64,000 bases of DNA from assembly GCA_947482825.1 (NCBI GenBank), contig CANKMT010000009.1, positions 1-64,000 of the forward strand, read 5' to 3'. How positions within the stretch are numbered: position 1 is the first letter of the stretch; the number at the start of each line of letters is the position of its first letter. The notes beneath the pieces were generated by a model. That model was not told the DNA's origin, ran no database searches, and was given only the letters and a program-made list of their open reading frames with translations. The stretch comes from Betaproteobacteria bacterium. Its GTDB lineage: Bacteria; Pseudomonadota; Gammaproteobacteria; Burkholderiales; SG8-39. This document shows, piece by piece, positions 1 through 6,063 of the stretch. The translations under genes were made by a program, and so were the position numbers.

Positions 1-1
1 G

Positions 2-343
2 AAGACAATCGAGAAAGGTGACGTCATCGGGCTGGCCATCGGCCAGAAGTCCCGCTCGGCACAGGTTCCCGGCATTCCGACATTCGCCGAAGCCGGCGTG
101 ACGGGATTCGAGGCAACCACCTGGTTCGGGGTTGCCGCCCCGGCCGGTACATCGCGCGACATCGTCGAGCGCCTGAACCAGGCGGTGCGCCGGACGCTAG
201 CGGATTCGCAAGTGCAGCAAGCCTTGATGGTTCAGGGCATGCCGGTGCAGCCCACGTCGGCGCAGGAGTTCGGCGCCATCATCAGCGCGGACTATGCCAA
301 GTGGGCGGCAGTCATCAAGAGCGCCAACATCACTGCCAAGTGA
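2..343 (+). CDS. Bug/TctC-family solute receptor, C-terminal part
   Basis: This is the 3' end of a gene that begins left of the window; the reading frame is open from base 2. The 113 visible residues match the C-terminal lobe of Bug proteins, the periplasmic receptors of tripartite tricarboxylate transporters. Recognisable pieces are the 'VPGIPTFAEAGVTGFEA' segment and the terminal helix ending in 'KWAAVIKSANITAK'. The substrate cannot be told from this. A TauD-type dioxygenase begins 43 bp downstream on the same strand, an arrangement seen again at 7501-9568 and 44385-46282, so receptor and oxygenase probably serve one substrate. No TctA or TctB membrane gene occurs in the window. Confidence 0.9.
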   Translation, partial: KTIEKGDVIGLAIGQKSRSAQVPGIPTFAEAGVTGFEATTWFGVAAPAGTSRDIVERLNQAVRRTLADSQVQQALMVQGMPVQPTSAQEFGAIISADYAKWAAVIKSANITAK

Positions 344-386
344 ATCATTGCGCCGTCGCGCGCGGCGGCACCATGGAGACCTGCAA

Positions 387-1274
387 ATGAAACCCTTCCG
401 GACGATCGAACTCAGGCAGTTGAGCGGAGCGGGCGGCGCCGAGATTACCGGCGTCAACCTTGCGGATGCCACTGACGAAGCGATTGAAGAGGTTCGGCGC
501 GCGCTGCGCGAGTACTTGGTTGTCACTCTGCCGGATCAGCCGCTCGATGACGCGGCGCTGGCGCGATTCACTTCCCGTCTGGGACCGTTCGGGCTGGAGC
601 CTTTCGTCGAGGGCGACGAATCGCACCCCAATGTGATTGCCGTCGTGAAAGAGGCCGATGAAGTCAAGCGCCTGAATTTCGGCGGCAACTGGCATAGCGA
701 TTGGAGTTTTCTCGAGACGCCGCCGAGCTTTACCCTGCTGCACGCGCGAGAGCTGCCCCCGGTGGGCGGCGACACGCTCTTTGCCAATCAATATCTGGCG
801 TTCGAATCACTCTCGCTGGGCATGCGCGAACTGCTGGCCGGAATGCAGGCATGTCACAGCGCACGACGGCCCTATGGTCCACAAAGCCATCTGGCGGACG
901 GCAAGCACTTGCGCTCGATGAAGATCAAGACCGGCCCTGAGGCGTTGGCCGAATTTCTGCATCCGGTCGTGCGCCGCCATCCGGACACCGGCCGAAGCGC
1001 CCTTTACGTCAATCGCGGGTACACGATCCGGTTCGCGAACATGACCGAGGCCGAGAGCGCCGGCCTGCTCGGCTTTCTGTATGAGCACTCCGCGCGTCCC
1101 GAGTTCGTCATTCGCGTCGTCTGGCGGCCGAACACGCTTACGATCTGGGACAACCGCGCGGTGCAGCACTTCGCGGTCAACGACTACGACGGGTATCGAC
1201 GGGAGATGCATCGAACCTCCGTTTTGGGCGAGAAGCCGTTGCCGGCGAGTCGGGTTGGCGGCGCTGCCGGTTGA
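387..1274 (+). CDS. TauD/TfdA-family Fe(II)/2-oxoglutarate dioxygenase
   Basis: The 295-residue protein has the family's double-stranded beta-helix signature: the facial triad HxD in 'NWHSDWSF', the distal His in 'RAVQHFAVNDY', and the 2-oxoglutarate-binding Arg in 'YRREMHRTS'. Enzymes of this family hydroxylate small acids such as taurine or 2,4-D at the expense of 2-oxoglutarate and O2. The ATG at 387 is preferred to an in-frame start at 294 because family similarity begins with 'MKPFRTIELRQLSG' and the earlier start would overlap the preceding receptor gene. It is probably co-transcribed with that receptor. The actual substrate is unknown. Confidence 0.88.
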   Translation: MKPFRTIELRQLSGAGGAEITGVNLADATDEAIEEVRRALREYLVVTLPDQPLDDAALARFTSRLGPFGLEPFVEGDESHPNVIAVVKEADEVKRLNFGGNWHSDWSFLETPPSFTLLHARELPPVGGDTLFANQYLAFESLSLGMRELLAGMQACHSARRPYGPQSHLADGKHLRSMKIKTGPEALAEFLHPVVRRHPDTGRSALYVNRGYTIRFANMTEAESAGLLGFLYEHSARPEFVIRVVWRPNTLTIWDNRAVQHFAVNDYDGYRREMHRTSVLGEKPLPASRVGGAAG

Positions 1275-1407
1275 TCTAAACCACGCGCGGCGTGAAGGCG
1301 GGGTTTCGAAATTCGAGGCAAGCGCTCTTGCAATCGGCCTCGACGGGCCAACGCAGCGACCGATAAACCCGTGCGGGCTGGCCGGGTGATCGACTGACCC
1401 AGCGCCC

Positions 1408-1746
1408 TTAGTCGATCAGCGTCTGCATCCGCGCGACCACGTCGGCCGTCACGTTGTCGGGTGCCCGCTCCTTGAATGCCCCATGCCGCCCTCTGATGTC
1501 GAGCGTGCGGGGATGATTGCACGCTACTACGCCCTGGGTGTCCGTCCCGCTGCCCATGAGCATGACCGCAAAGCCAGCATAGCGCGCCATGGCGCCGCCC
1601 TGCGCGATCGGGCAAACGAGGCTCAGCCCGCCCAGGTTGAATGCCTTGGGCGAAACCACGAAGACGAATCGCGCGCCGCGCTGTTCGGCGCCCTTGGTCG
1701 GGTCGAGATCCACGTGCCAGATCTCGCCCCGGTCGGGCACGCGCAT
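1408..1746 (-). CDS. chpB: ChpB/MazF-family endoribonuclease toxin
   Basis: The 112-residue protein follows the MazF/PemK fold closely and resembles E. coli ChpB: 'RGEIWHVDLDPTKGAEQRG' at the N-terminus, then 'VCPIAQGGAMARYAGFAV' and 'GVVACNHPRTLDI'. Such toxins cleave single-stranded mRNA and stop translation when the antitoxin is lost. Its ATG (1744-1746) shares one base with the TGA stop of the antitoxin gene upstream, so the two are translationally coupled. An earlier in-frame start at 1824 would lie inside the antitoxin and is rejected. The pair appears intact. Confidence 0.9.
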   Translation of the reverse strand: MRVPDRGEIWHVDLDPTKGAEQRGARFVFVVSPKAFNLGGLSLVCPIAQGGAMARYAGFAVMLMGSGTDTQGVVACNHPRTLDIRGRHGAFKERAPDNVTADVVARMQTLID

Positions 1747-2003
1747 CAGATGATCTCTTTGCCGACCGGGCCGGCCGATTGCCAGTCCCGTTCCTGCGCC
1801 GAGGCCTTGCGCTTGAAATCGCACTGGGCGAGCAGCCCGGCCAGGGTGTACTTCGTCTTGGTCACCGGCGTGAGCGTGACCCTGCCGCGATCGACCTCCA
1901 CCTTGACGCGCGATCCGGGGCCGAGATTCAGCTGCTCAAGCGACGGTTTGGGGATCGCGACGACGACGGACCCACCGATGGAGCGCAATGTGGCGTTGGA
2001 CAT
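1746..2003 (-). CDS. chpS: ChpS/MazE-like AbrB-fold antitoxin
   Basis: This 85-residue protein has an N-terminal swapped-hairpin AbrB/MazE DNA-binding domain ('RSIGGSVVVAIPKPSLEQL'). Its C-terminal tail 'YTLAGLLAQCDF...GKEII' closely parallels the toxin-binding tail of E. coli ChpS. It should neutralise the ChpB protein encoded immediately downstream and repress its own promoter. The ATG at 2003 is preferred because it has a GGAG-type ribosome-binding site ('cggaggcg') and family similarity starts there; a longer frame to 2087 runs through the AT-rich promoter. Confidence 0.88.
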   Translation of the reverse strand: MSNATLRSIGGSVVVAIPKPSLEQLNLGPGSRVKVEVDRGRVTLTPVTKTKYTLAGLLAQCDFKRKASAQERDWQSAGPVGKEII

Positions 2004-2024
2004 GGGCAGACGCCTCCGAAAGAA

Positions 2025-2042
2025 GTTAAATATAAGTATAAC
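2025..2042 (-). promoter_or_regulatory. Candidate chpSB promoter/operator
   Basis: Just upstream of the chpS start lies an AT-rich 18-bp imperfect inverted repeat with GTTA...TAAC ends. Read on the minus strand it contains TATACT, a good -10 hexamer. The spacing to the start codon leaves room for the visible ribosome-binding site. Binding of ChpS here is inferred from autoregulation of this family. Confidence 0.5.
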
Positions 2043-2195
2043 ACTTCCTTGTCCTCGCCTAGACCGCGGGTGGAAGGCGCGAACCACTCAGTCATCGCCG
2101 CTACTTGTCGATCGCCTGCGACTCCAGCGATCCGATCGAGCGACCGAAGGATTTGCGTATCGTGGCCGGCGCCGCTTACTTCGCCCGATCTCGCA

Positions 2196-2363
2196 ACCAC
2201 TCCCCACCAACCGCGCTACTACGAGATTATTGAGTTCCGAGGGAATGCCGTGACCATTGCCGCGAATGCCACGCGATTCCAGGCCGATATGTTCATACGC
2301 CGCGCCGGCCTGCGCGAGATACTTCGAGGTGCAATGATCGTACGGGTCGCTCCCCTTGCCGCA
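2196..2363 (-). pseudogene. Stump of an alpha/beta-hydrolase gene (C-terminal part)
   Basis: Read on the minus strand this stretch gives about 55 residues containing 'KYLAQAGAAYEHIGLESRG' followed by 'IRGNGHGIPSELNN'. This resembles the segment around the catalytic histidine (…GIRGNGH…) near the C-terminus of bacterial alpha/beta hydrolases. No start codon, nucleophile elbow or natural end is present, and the frame continues into low-complexity sequence. It is best read as a leftover of a larger gene. Recognition rests on a short motif only. Confidence 0.4.
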
Positions 2364-2415
2364 CCTTGCGAAGCGGGTAGTCCGCCGCGTTCTTTGCGTC
2401 CGCGGGGAATTCGCG

Positions 2416-2640
2416 CTATTGCGCGATGATCTGGAAAGCCTTCCCGTTGCTCAACCGGTACACTTCAAAGTCCCCGCGATCCACCGTCAGTACCGCCGTG
2501 CTATTCAGCCGGTCCGCAAGCCAGATCAACGACGCGTCGGCAAAATCGATGTCACGATCCCCGTAGCGCTCGATGATCGCGCCAATTTTCTCGAAGTCGT
2601 CCGCGCCGAGAGTCTGAATGGTGAGCCCTCCGCGGCGAAC
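2416..2640 (-). pseudogene. 5'-truncated PIN-domain (VapC-like) toxin gene
   Basis: The minus-strand frame ending at the TAG in 2416-2418 encodes about 74 residues typical of the second half of a PIN nuclease: 'LGADDFEKIGAIIERYGDRD', then 'DFADASLIWLADRLN' with the conserved acidic residues, then 'VLTVDRGDFEVYRL' and a natural C-terminus. The N-terminal half with the first catalytic Asp is missing. At about 2640 the frame gives way to a transposase tail in another frame, so the toxin was cut by a rearrangement. It cannot be functional as it stands. Confidence 0.65.
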
Positions 2641-2777
2641 CCATGCGCGATCACGCGCATCAGGCCGTTACATTTTGGACAGACGAGCGGATCGGCTTCG
2701 TAGACCTTGCGGATGAGCCGCGCCCACGGGGAAAGGTGGCGCGCAAGCCGCCCATTCTTATGGCAGTAATTCACCAT
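2640..2777 (-). mobile_element. C-terminal transposase fragment with zinc-knuckle motif (IS91/Y2-like)
   Basis: The minus-strand frame gives 'SPWARLIRKVYEADPLVCP' followed by 'KCNGLMRVIAHG', the treble-clef-like CxxC region found near the C-terminus of IS91-type (Y2) transposases. It is joined at its 3' side to the PIN stump and its 5' side abuts the dispersed repeat at 2759. No catalytic tyrosines, ends or rest of the element remain. A second piece with the same CxxCNGxMRVIA motif lies at 5460-5515. The assignment to IS91/Y2 is by motif recall and is moderately secure. Confidence 0.55.
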
Positions 2778-2823
2778 TTAATCCTATATAGGCAGCGACT
2801 ATTTTAAAAAAATGGCAGTAATG
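2759..2823 (+). repeat. Diverged copy of a ~65-bp dispersed repeat (copy A)
   Basis: Two direct repeats ATGGCAGTAAT start at 2760 and 2812, exactly 52 bp apart, with an AT-rich core between them. The same 52-bp spacing of ATGGCAGYAT-type ends is found at 29126-29190 and 44323-44387. The core shares only scattered similarity with the other copies, for example CCTATATAGGC against CCAATAACGGC. Membership therefore rests mainly on the ends and spacing. Confidence 0.45.
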
Positions 2824-3045
2824 TCAGGATGGTGCACTGCGAACTCATAACCGATGAAACCCGGTCCGGGACGGAGAAATTCGCGGGAGGATCGTTTTTC
2901 ACAATCCTTCCGGACACAGCGAAGAGACGCAGCGGGACGTTTCGGTGCCGGCGCCGTTGTTCGATGAGTTCTTTGCCGGAAGGGGCGTGCATGTCCTTGC
3001 GCCGGGCGCATAAGCACGACGCGGGCCAAGGGCAGGCGCAGGCGA

Positions 3046-3459
3046 TTACTTGGCGCGCTGTCGCAAAGCCTGTTGCCGTTCTGCGCCGGACTTCGGGCGC
3101 GCAGCGCCGGGGCTCCTGCCGCGCGGCAGCGCAGCGCGTGACCATTCCTGCCCGGCCACACTCGCGCGCGCAACGCCGTCGAACAGCGAATAGGCCAGTG
3201 CACCCAGGGCGAAACGCGCCTGTTCTTTTCCGGATCGAACCTGCTGCGGCAGCGTGATCTCCACGACTCCCCAGTCCCCCGGTTCCGCCGAGATGCGAAT
3301 GCAGTCCCCAAACGACCGGATCACGACCGGGCGATGCACCCAGTTGCCAAACGCGCGGCATTCCACGTCCGCGAGGCGGCACAAAGCCGCGATCGTCCGG
3401 GCGCGGCCGCGAATCCGTCGACGGTAGATCGGAGGGGGAAAGAAGACCGGTAAAGACAT
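3046..3459 (-). CDS. Hypothetical protein, divergent partner of a nucleotidyltransferase gene
   Basis: This frame encodes 137 residues. An ordered N-terminal part contains 'RTIAALCRLADVECRAFGNW' and 'RISAEPGDWGVVEITLPQQV'; an Arg/Ala-rich basic tail follows. The amino-acid texture looks like real protein up to about residue 105. I recognise no family, no HExxH and no helix-turn-helix. The ATG at 3459 is used; a TTG at 3480 is also possible. The gene is divergent from the nucleotidyltransferase gene, with only 23 bp between the two start codons, and neither start has a visible Shine-Dalgarno sequence. The arrangement suggests the two are functionally linked, but that is inference. Confidence 0.55.
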   Translation of the reverse strand: MSLPVFFPPPIYRRRIRGRARTIAALCRLADVECRAFGNWVHRPVVIRSFGDCIRISAEPGDWGVVEITLPQQVRSGKEQARFALGALAYSLFDGVARASVAGQEWSRAALPRGRSPGAARPKSGAERQQALRQRAK

Positions 3460-3482
3460 ATTAATGTTATTGTAACGCAATT

Positions 3483-4142
3483 ATGAAAAGTGCATCCAGC
3501 CCGGCAAATTTCAGCCGCCTCGTCTCTCTGTGCCACGAGTTCGGCCGCCTGTATGAGCCGGGCCTGGTTTTCATCGGCGGCATCGGCGTGTATCTGCATG
3601 CCGTCAATACGCCAGGGCTGGCAGAGCTTGCCGAAGCAACCCAAGATGCCGACCTTTACATCTCGATCAGTGGTTTCTCCGATTTGCGCGAAATCGAAGA
3701 ACTGTCCGCCAACGCCAGGCTTAGCAAGCATGAGTTTCGCAAAGGCGGGTTTTCGTTCGATGTCTACACCGAGCGGCACTCCAGGTTGCCCGTGCCCTAC
3801 GCCGAGGTGGCCGCGGATGCGCGTGAATACGATGGCGTCAGAGTGGCCGCGCCGGAGCACCTCCTTGTGCTGAAGCTGGAGGCGGCCGTAGAGCGCAAGG
3901 GCAGCGAGCACGGGAGAAAGGACATCAAAGACATCATCCGGCTGATGCTGGTGGCGGCGCAATCCACATTCGACCCCATGCGTTGTGTGGCGTTCATGCA
4001 GGATCGGCACCTTGAAATGCTTGAAGAGATCACACGGGGGCCGGAATTCTTGTCCCTCGCACGGGGCAACGCCAAAGAGGCGAAGGCGCTTCGCTCCAGA
4101 TTTTCCACTGTTCTCGGGCAGATACGCGACGCGCAGGGGTAA
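3483..4142 (+). CDS. Nucleotidyltransferase-fold protein (AbiEii/MNT-like)
   Basis: The 219-residue protein carries the beginning of a nucleotidyltransferase fold: 'VFIGGIGVYLHAV' (the GG loop) and then 'EATQDADLYIS', which matches the T-x-D-x-D-hx pattern of catalytic carboxylates in AbiEii/DUF1814-type enzymes. A later segment 'APEHLLVLKLEAAVERKG' followed by 'GRKDIKDIIRLMLVA' fits the helical region of the same superfamily (…KDL.DI..L). Relatives act as toxins or antibiotic-type transferases. The activity of this one is unknown. It starts without a ribosome-binding site 23 bp from a divergent gene of unknown function and sits among toxin-antitoxin genes, which favours a defence or addiction role. 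Confidence 0.65.
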   Translation: MKSASSPANFSRLVSLCHEFGRLYEPGLVFIGGIGVYLHAVNTPGLAELAEATQDADLYISISGFSDLREIEELSANARLSKHEFRKGGFSFDVYTERHSRLPVPYAEVAADAREYDGVRVAAPEHLLVLKLEAAVERKGSEHGRKDIKDIIRLMLVAAQSTFDPMRCVAFMQDRHLEMLEEITRGPEFLSLARGNAKEAKALRSRFSTVLGQIRDAQG

Positions 4143-4236
4143 CGAGGGACGGGTGTGCGGGATGTCAAACTGTGTCCCAATATCCTTCTGAGGTCGTGCC
4201 AGGCAGCGCTGAACCAGCAGCAAATCGCCGCCATTG

Positions 4237-4299
4237 GCCCGAGGTCGGACTAAAGATTCCGCAGTCCATGCTGATTCTCGCCGAGCGCGTGATTGAAAG
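4237..4299 (+). pseudogene. Tail of an ABC-type (TrpX-like) substrate-binding protein gene
   Basis: Twenty-one codons read EVGLKIPQSMLILAERVIE plus two residues. This is the characteristic C-terminus of the ABC_sub_bind family (…GLtIPqslLlrADrVIE). The normal stop codon is absent because the stretch ends exactly where the 66-bp repeat begins at 4300. No upstream part of the gene is readable in frame. It is a relic marking a recombination junction. Confidence 0.5.
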
Positions 4300-4365
4300 A
4301 CCGGTGCCGCGAACTGGAACTACTTCTTCCGAGTCGCCTGAACAAAAGCCTGCCAACGCACGACA
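4300..4365 (-). repeat. Left copy of a 66-bp direct repeat (detached 3' end of a Bug gene)
   Basis: This segment matches 7481-7546 at 63 of 66 positions without gaps and in the same orientation. On the minus strand it encodes VVRWQAFVQATRKK and its stop, the exact C-terminus of the Bug receptor at 7501-8484, plus 20 bp of downstream flank. The two copies bracket 3.1 kb of toxin-antitoxin, transposase-relic and ATPase sequence. Confidence 0.85.
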
Positions 4366-4447
4366 ACTTCTGGACATAGCAGAGTGTTTCATCCGCCCAC
4401 GCGTCTCAGATGCCGATGGATTTTCCTTTCGTCAGGCTTGATACGCT

Positions 4448-4954
4448 CTAAAACCCGTTGGCCTCAAGGTCGGCAATCCGCACGGCCATGCTTGCGTCGG
4501 GATCGAATGGTAAATCCTCAAAACCGAAACCGCGATAAAAATTGCGCGCACTATCGTCAAGCGGATGGGTCAGTACGCAAAAGCAGCCGATCTCCCGCGA
4601 GAAGCGCACGGCAGAGGTGAGCGCGAAGAGCATCAGGGATCTGGCAATGCCACGCCGCTGATAATGCACATCGACAGCCAACTGAGCAAGAAGCAGCGCC
4701 GGGACGGGATCGGGCTGATTGCGTCGGGCCGATTTTGGCAGATGCCCCCGTTCTATTTGCGCTGCGCAAAGGCTGACGAATCCGGCAATTTCACGGGTGG
4801 AACTGTCGCAGACAACATTGGTTCGAGACGTACCTGATTGCTGGTTGTGCCAGGCGTGCCGGCGAAACCACTGGTTCAGCGACTCTCGCCCACAGTCGAA
4901 TGTGTCAAACCGATCATCGGACAAGAGTGGTCGCGGTGGCGTCAGGCCTTCCAT
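4448..4954 (-). CDS. GNAT-type acetyltransferase toxin (TacT/AtaT-like)
   Basis: The 168-residue protein is a GCN5-family N-acetyltransferase. The acetyl-CoA loop is visible as 'DVHYQRRGIARSLM' (QxxGxG/A), preceded by the 'LLAQLAVD' strand and followed by 'ARNFYRGFGFEDLP'. In the TacT/AtaT group such proteins acetylate charged tRNA and block translation. The N-terminal 'FDCGRESLNQWFRRHAW' element is typical of that toxin group. The ATG at 4954 is chosen because it overlaps the antitoxin gene by 13 bp and family similarity begins just after it; a longer frame to 5035 lies inside the antitoxin. The pair seems intact. Confidence 0.85.
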   Translation of the reverse strand: MEGLTPPRPLLSDDRFDTFDCGRESLNQWFRRHAWHNQQSGTSRTNVVCDSSTREIAGFVSLCAAQIERGHLPKSARRNQPDPVPALLLAQLAVDVHYQRRGIARSLMLFALTSAVRFSREIGCFCVLTHPLDDSARNFYRGFGFEDLPFDPDASMAVRIADLEANGF

Positions 4955-5217
4955 ACAGGCCGGGTGCGCGAAAGTTTTCGCAGAGCCGCAATCTTGCGTG
5001 GGGACGCATGGACCCAAGCCTCGAATTTCGCCCAATCCTTGGCCGAAATGACAATCCTTCGCCGGTCCAGAACATCCGCCTCTGCCGCTTCGATTGCCTT
5101 GCGACGAATGAAATCGCTCAAAGTTGTTCGCGATTGCGCGGCTGCTGATTCCAGCAGCGCGCGCTCCGACGGGCTGACCCGCAGGCTAAGGATGACAGGC
5201 GACGCTGATTGCGGCAT
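4942..5217 (-). CDS. DUF1778 ribbon-helix-helix antitoxin (TacA-like)
   Basis: This 91-residue protein has the DUF1778 layout: an N-terminal ribbon-helix-helix ('SLRVSPSERALLESAAAQSR', then 'TTLSDFIRRKAIEAA') and a C-terminal toxin-binding stretch ('KDWAKFEAWVHASP...RPVWKA'). It should bind the GNAT toxin encoded directly downstream and repress the shared promoter. A ribosome-binding site (AAAGGACT) lies 6-8 bp before the ATG. Two inverted repeats upstream are candidate operators. Confidence 0.88.
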   Translation of the reverse strand: MPQSASPVILSLRVSPSERALLESAAAQSRTTLSDFIRRKAIEAAEADVLDRRRIVISAKDWAKFEAWVHASPRKIAALRKLSRTRPVWKA

Positions 5218-5233
5218 TGGGGAGTCCTTTCGA

Positions 5234-5271
5234 ATCGGATCCGATCACCGGATGTATTACATTAGCATACA
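5234..5271 (-). promoter_or_regulatory. Candidate operator region of the GNAT/DUF1778 pair
   Basis: Upstream of the antitoxin ATG are a perfect 12-bp palindrome, ATCGGATCCGAT (5234-5245), and a TGTAT-N9-ATACA inverted repeat (5253-5271). Both lie where the promoter should be. Binding by the ribbon-helix-helix antitoxin is inferred from family behaviour. Confidence 0.45.
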
Positions 5272-5280
5272 TGGATGCCA

Positions 5281-5445
5281 GCTCCATTACCGGCAAGCTT
5301 CATCCGGCCCTCGCGGTCCCCAGCCCGCACCCGGTTGCGCGCTGAAAACCCGCCGCAGTAACGCCAGCCGAGCATCTTCACGCGCAGCTCGTCCGCGATC
5401 GCCCCCGCCTTCACCAGGAACGCCAGCACCGCAAGCATCAAAGTC
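5281..5445 (-). mobile_element. Middle fragment of a transposase gene (IS91/Y2-like)
   Basis: The minus-strand frame reads 'LAVLAFLVKAGAIADELRV', 'KMLGWRYCGGFSARNRVRAG' and 'DREGRMKLAG'. This resembles the '..W.HsGF...' block and the '..GR.kLAgYmlR' block of Y2-type transposases, which normally precede the CxxC region. The neighbouring CxxC fragment (5460-5515) lies upstream on this strand, so the natural order is reversed. The two are separate relics or a rearranged one. Confidence 0.5.
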
Positions 5446-5459
5446 GAGTATGTACGGGC

Positions 5460-5515
5460 CGCACGATGGTCGGATCGTCGATCAGCGCAATCACGCGCAT
5501 CCGGCCGTTACATTT
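5460..5515 (-). mobile_element. CxxC-region fragment of a transposase gene
   Basis: The minus-strand frame reads 'TKCNGRMRVIALIDDPTIVR', nearly the same motif as the fragment at 2640-2777 (KCNGLMRVIA) but retaining the following 'LIDDP' step that the other has lost. It ends abruptly on both sides. Confidence 0.55.
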
Positions 5516-5540
5516 TGTCCGATTGCTCCTTCAACCTCGC

Positions 5541-5966
5541 TCACAGGAACACATCGGCACGGACGTGAAAGCGCTGAGCCAGTCGTTTCGCGATTTCCTT
5601 GCTGATCGAACGCTTGCCGGTCAGGATGTCCGAGATGCGGCTTTGCGGCGCGCAGTCGCCCAGGTCCTCCTGCTTCAGGCCGTGCTGTTCCATCAGGAAG
5701 CGCAGCACTTCGTTGGGCGCCGCCTCGGGAATCCGGAAGTGCTCGTCCTCGTAGGATTTGATCTGATCGGCGAGGTAGTAAAGGACTTCCGCCAGCGGGT
5801 GGTTCTCGTCGTCCCCGACTTCGTCGAGCAGTGTATCGATCGTGGCGCGAACCTGCGCATAGTCCCGTTTCGTTCGCACGGTCGTCACGCCGATGAGCTG
5901 TTTGAACGGCAACCAGGCCCGCAGTATGGCCTGCGGTTTGGGTACTGATTTGAGCGCATTTCCCAT
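5541..5966 (-). CDS. higA: HigA-type antitoxin / transcriptional regulator (orphan)
   Basis: The 141-residue protein matches the long HigA (YgjM) form. An N-terminal helical toxin-binding region includes 'NHPLAEVLYYLADQIKSYED'; then comes an XRE helix-turn-helix 'LMEQHGLKQEDLGDCAPQ' with 'ISDILTGKRSISKEIAKRLA' at about residues 90-135. The ATG at 5966 is preferred; the TTG at 5984 is less likely. The start overlaps the stop of a truncated higB (TAATG), the usual coupling in higBA operons. Because higB is only a stump, this antitoxin now has no cognate toxin next to it. It may still repress promoters. Confidence 0.85.
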   Translation of the reverse strand: MGNALKSVPKPQAILRAWLPFKQLIGVTTVRTKRDYAQVRATIDTLLDEVGDDENHPLAEVLYYLADQIKSYEDEHFRIPEAAPNEVLRFLMEQHGLKQEDLGDCAPQSRISDILTGKRSISKEIAKRLAQRFHVRADVFL

Positions 5967-6061
5967 TATTTCCTCCGCTTCCAATCGCCACGGTCATACT
6001 CGGCGTGGGTAAGTACAGCGCGTATGAACAACAACCATCGGTCGTCAAATTGAAGGACGGT
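5966..6061 (-). pseudogene. higB: 3' stump of the higB toxin gene
   Basis: Thirty-one codons ending in TAA read TVLQFDDRWLLFIRAVLTHA followed by EYDRGDWKRRK. This fits the C-terminal strand pair and the '(L)THaEYDrgdWk' end of HigB mRNA interferases. The stop overlaps the higA start by one base. The rest of the toxin has been replaced by the ATPase gene, whose stop codon begins at 6064, only about 3 bp from the stump. Confidence 0.75.
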
Positions 6062-6063
6062 GC

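Noticed and set aside
1275-1407. Possible terminator between the TauD gene and the convergent chpB gene.
   Set aside because: No convincing hairpin plus T-run is visible on either strand.
2526-2777. An 83-codon minus-strand gene.
   Set aside because: It is a fusion of a transposase tail with the wrong frame of a PIN stump, not a functional gene.
2829-3257. Overlapping frames on both strands between the transposase relic and the hypothetical gene.
   Set aside because: Arg/Cys-rich composition and no family features; the minus-strand frame from 3459 has better texture.
4172-4441. An 89-codon plus-strand gene.
   Set aside because: Its middle is the tail of a substrate-binding protein and its end reads the wrong strand of the Bug 3' repeat. 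No coherent protein results.
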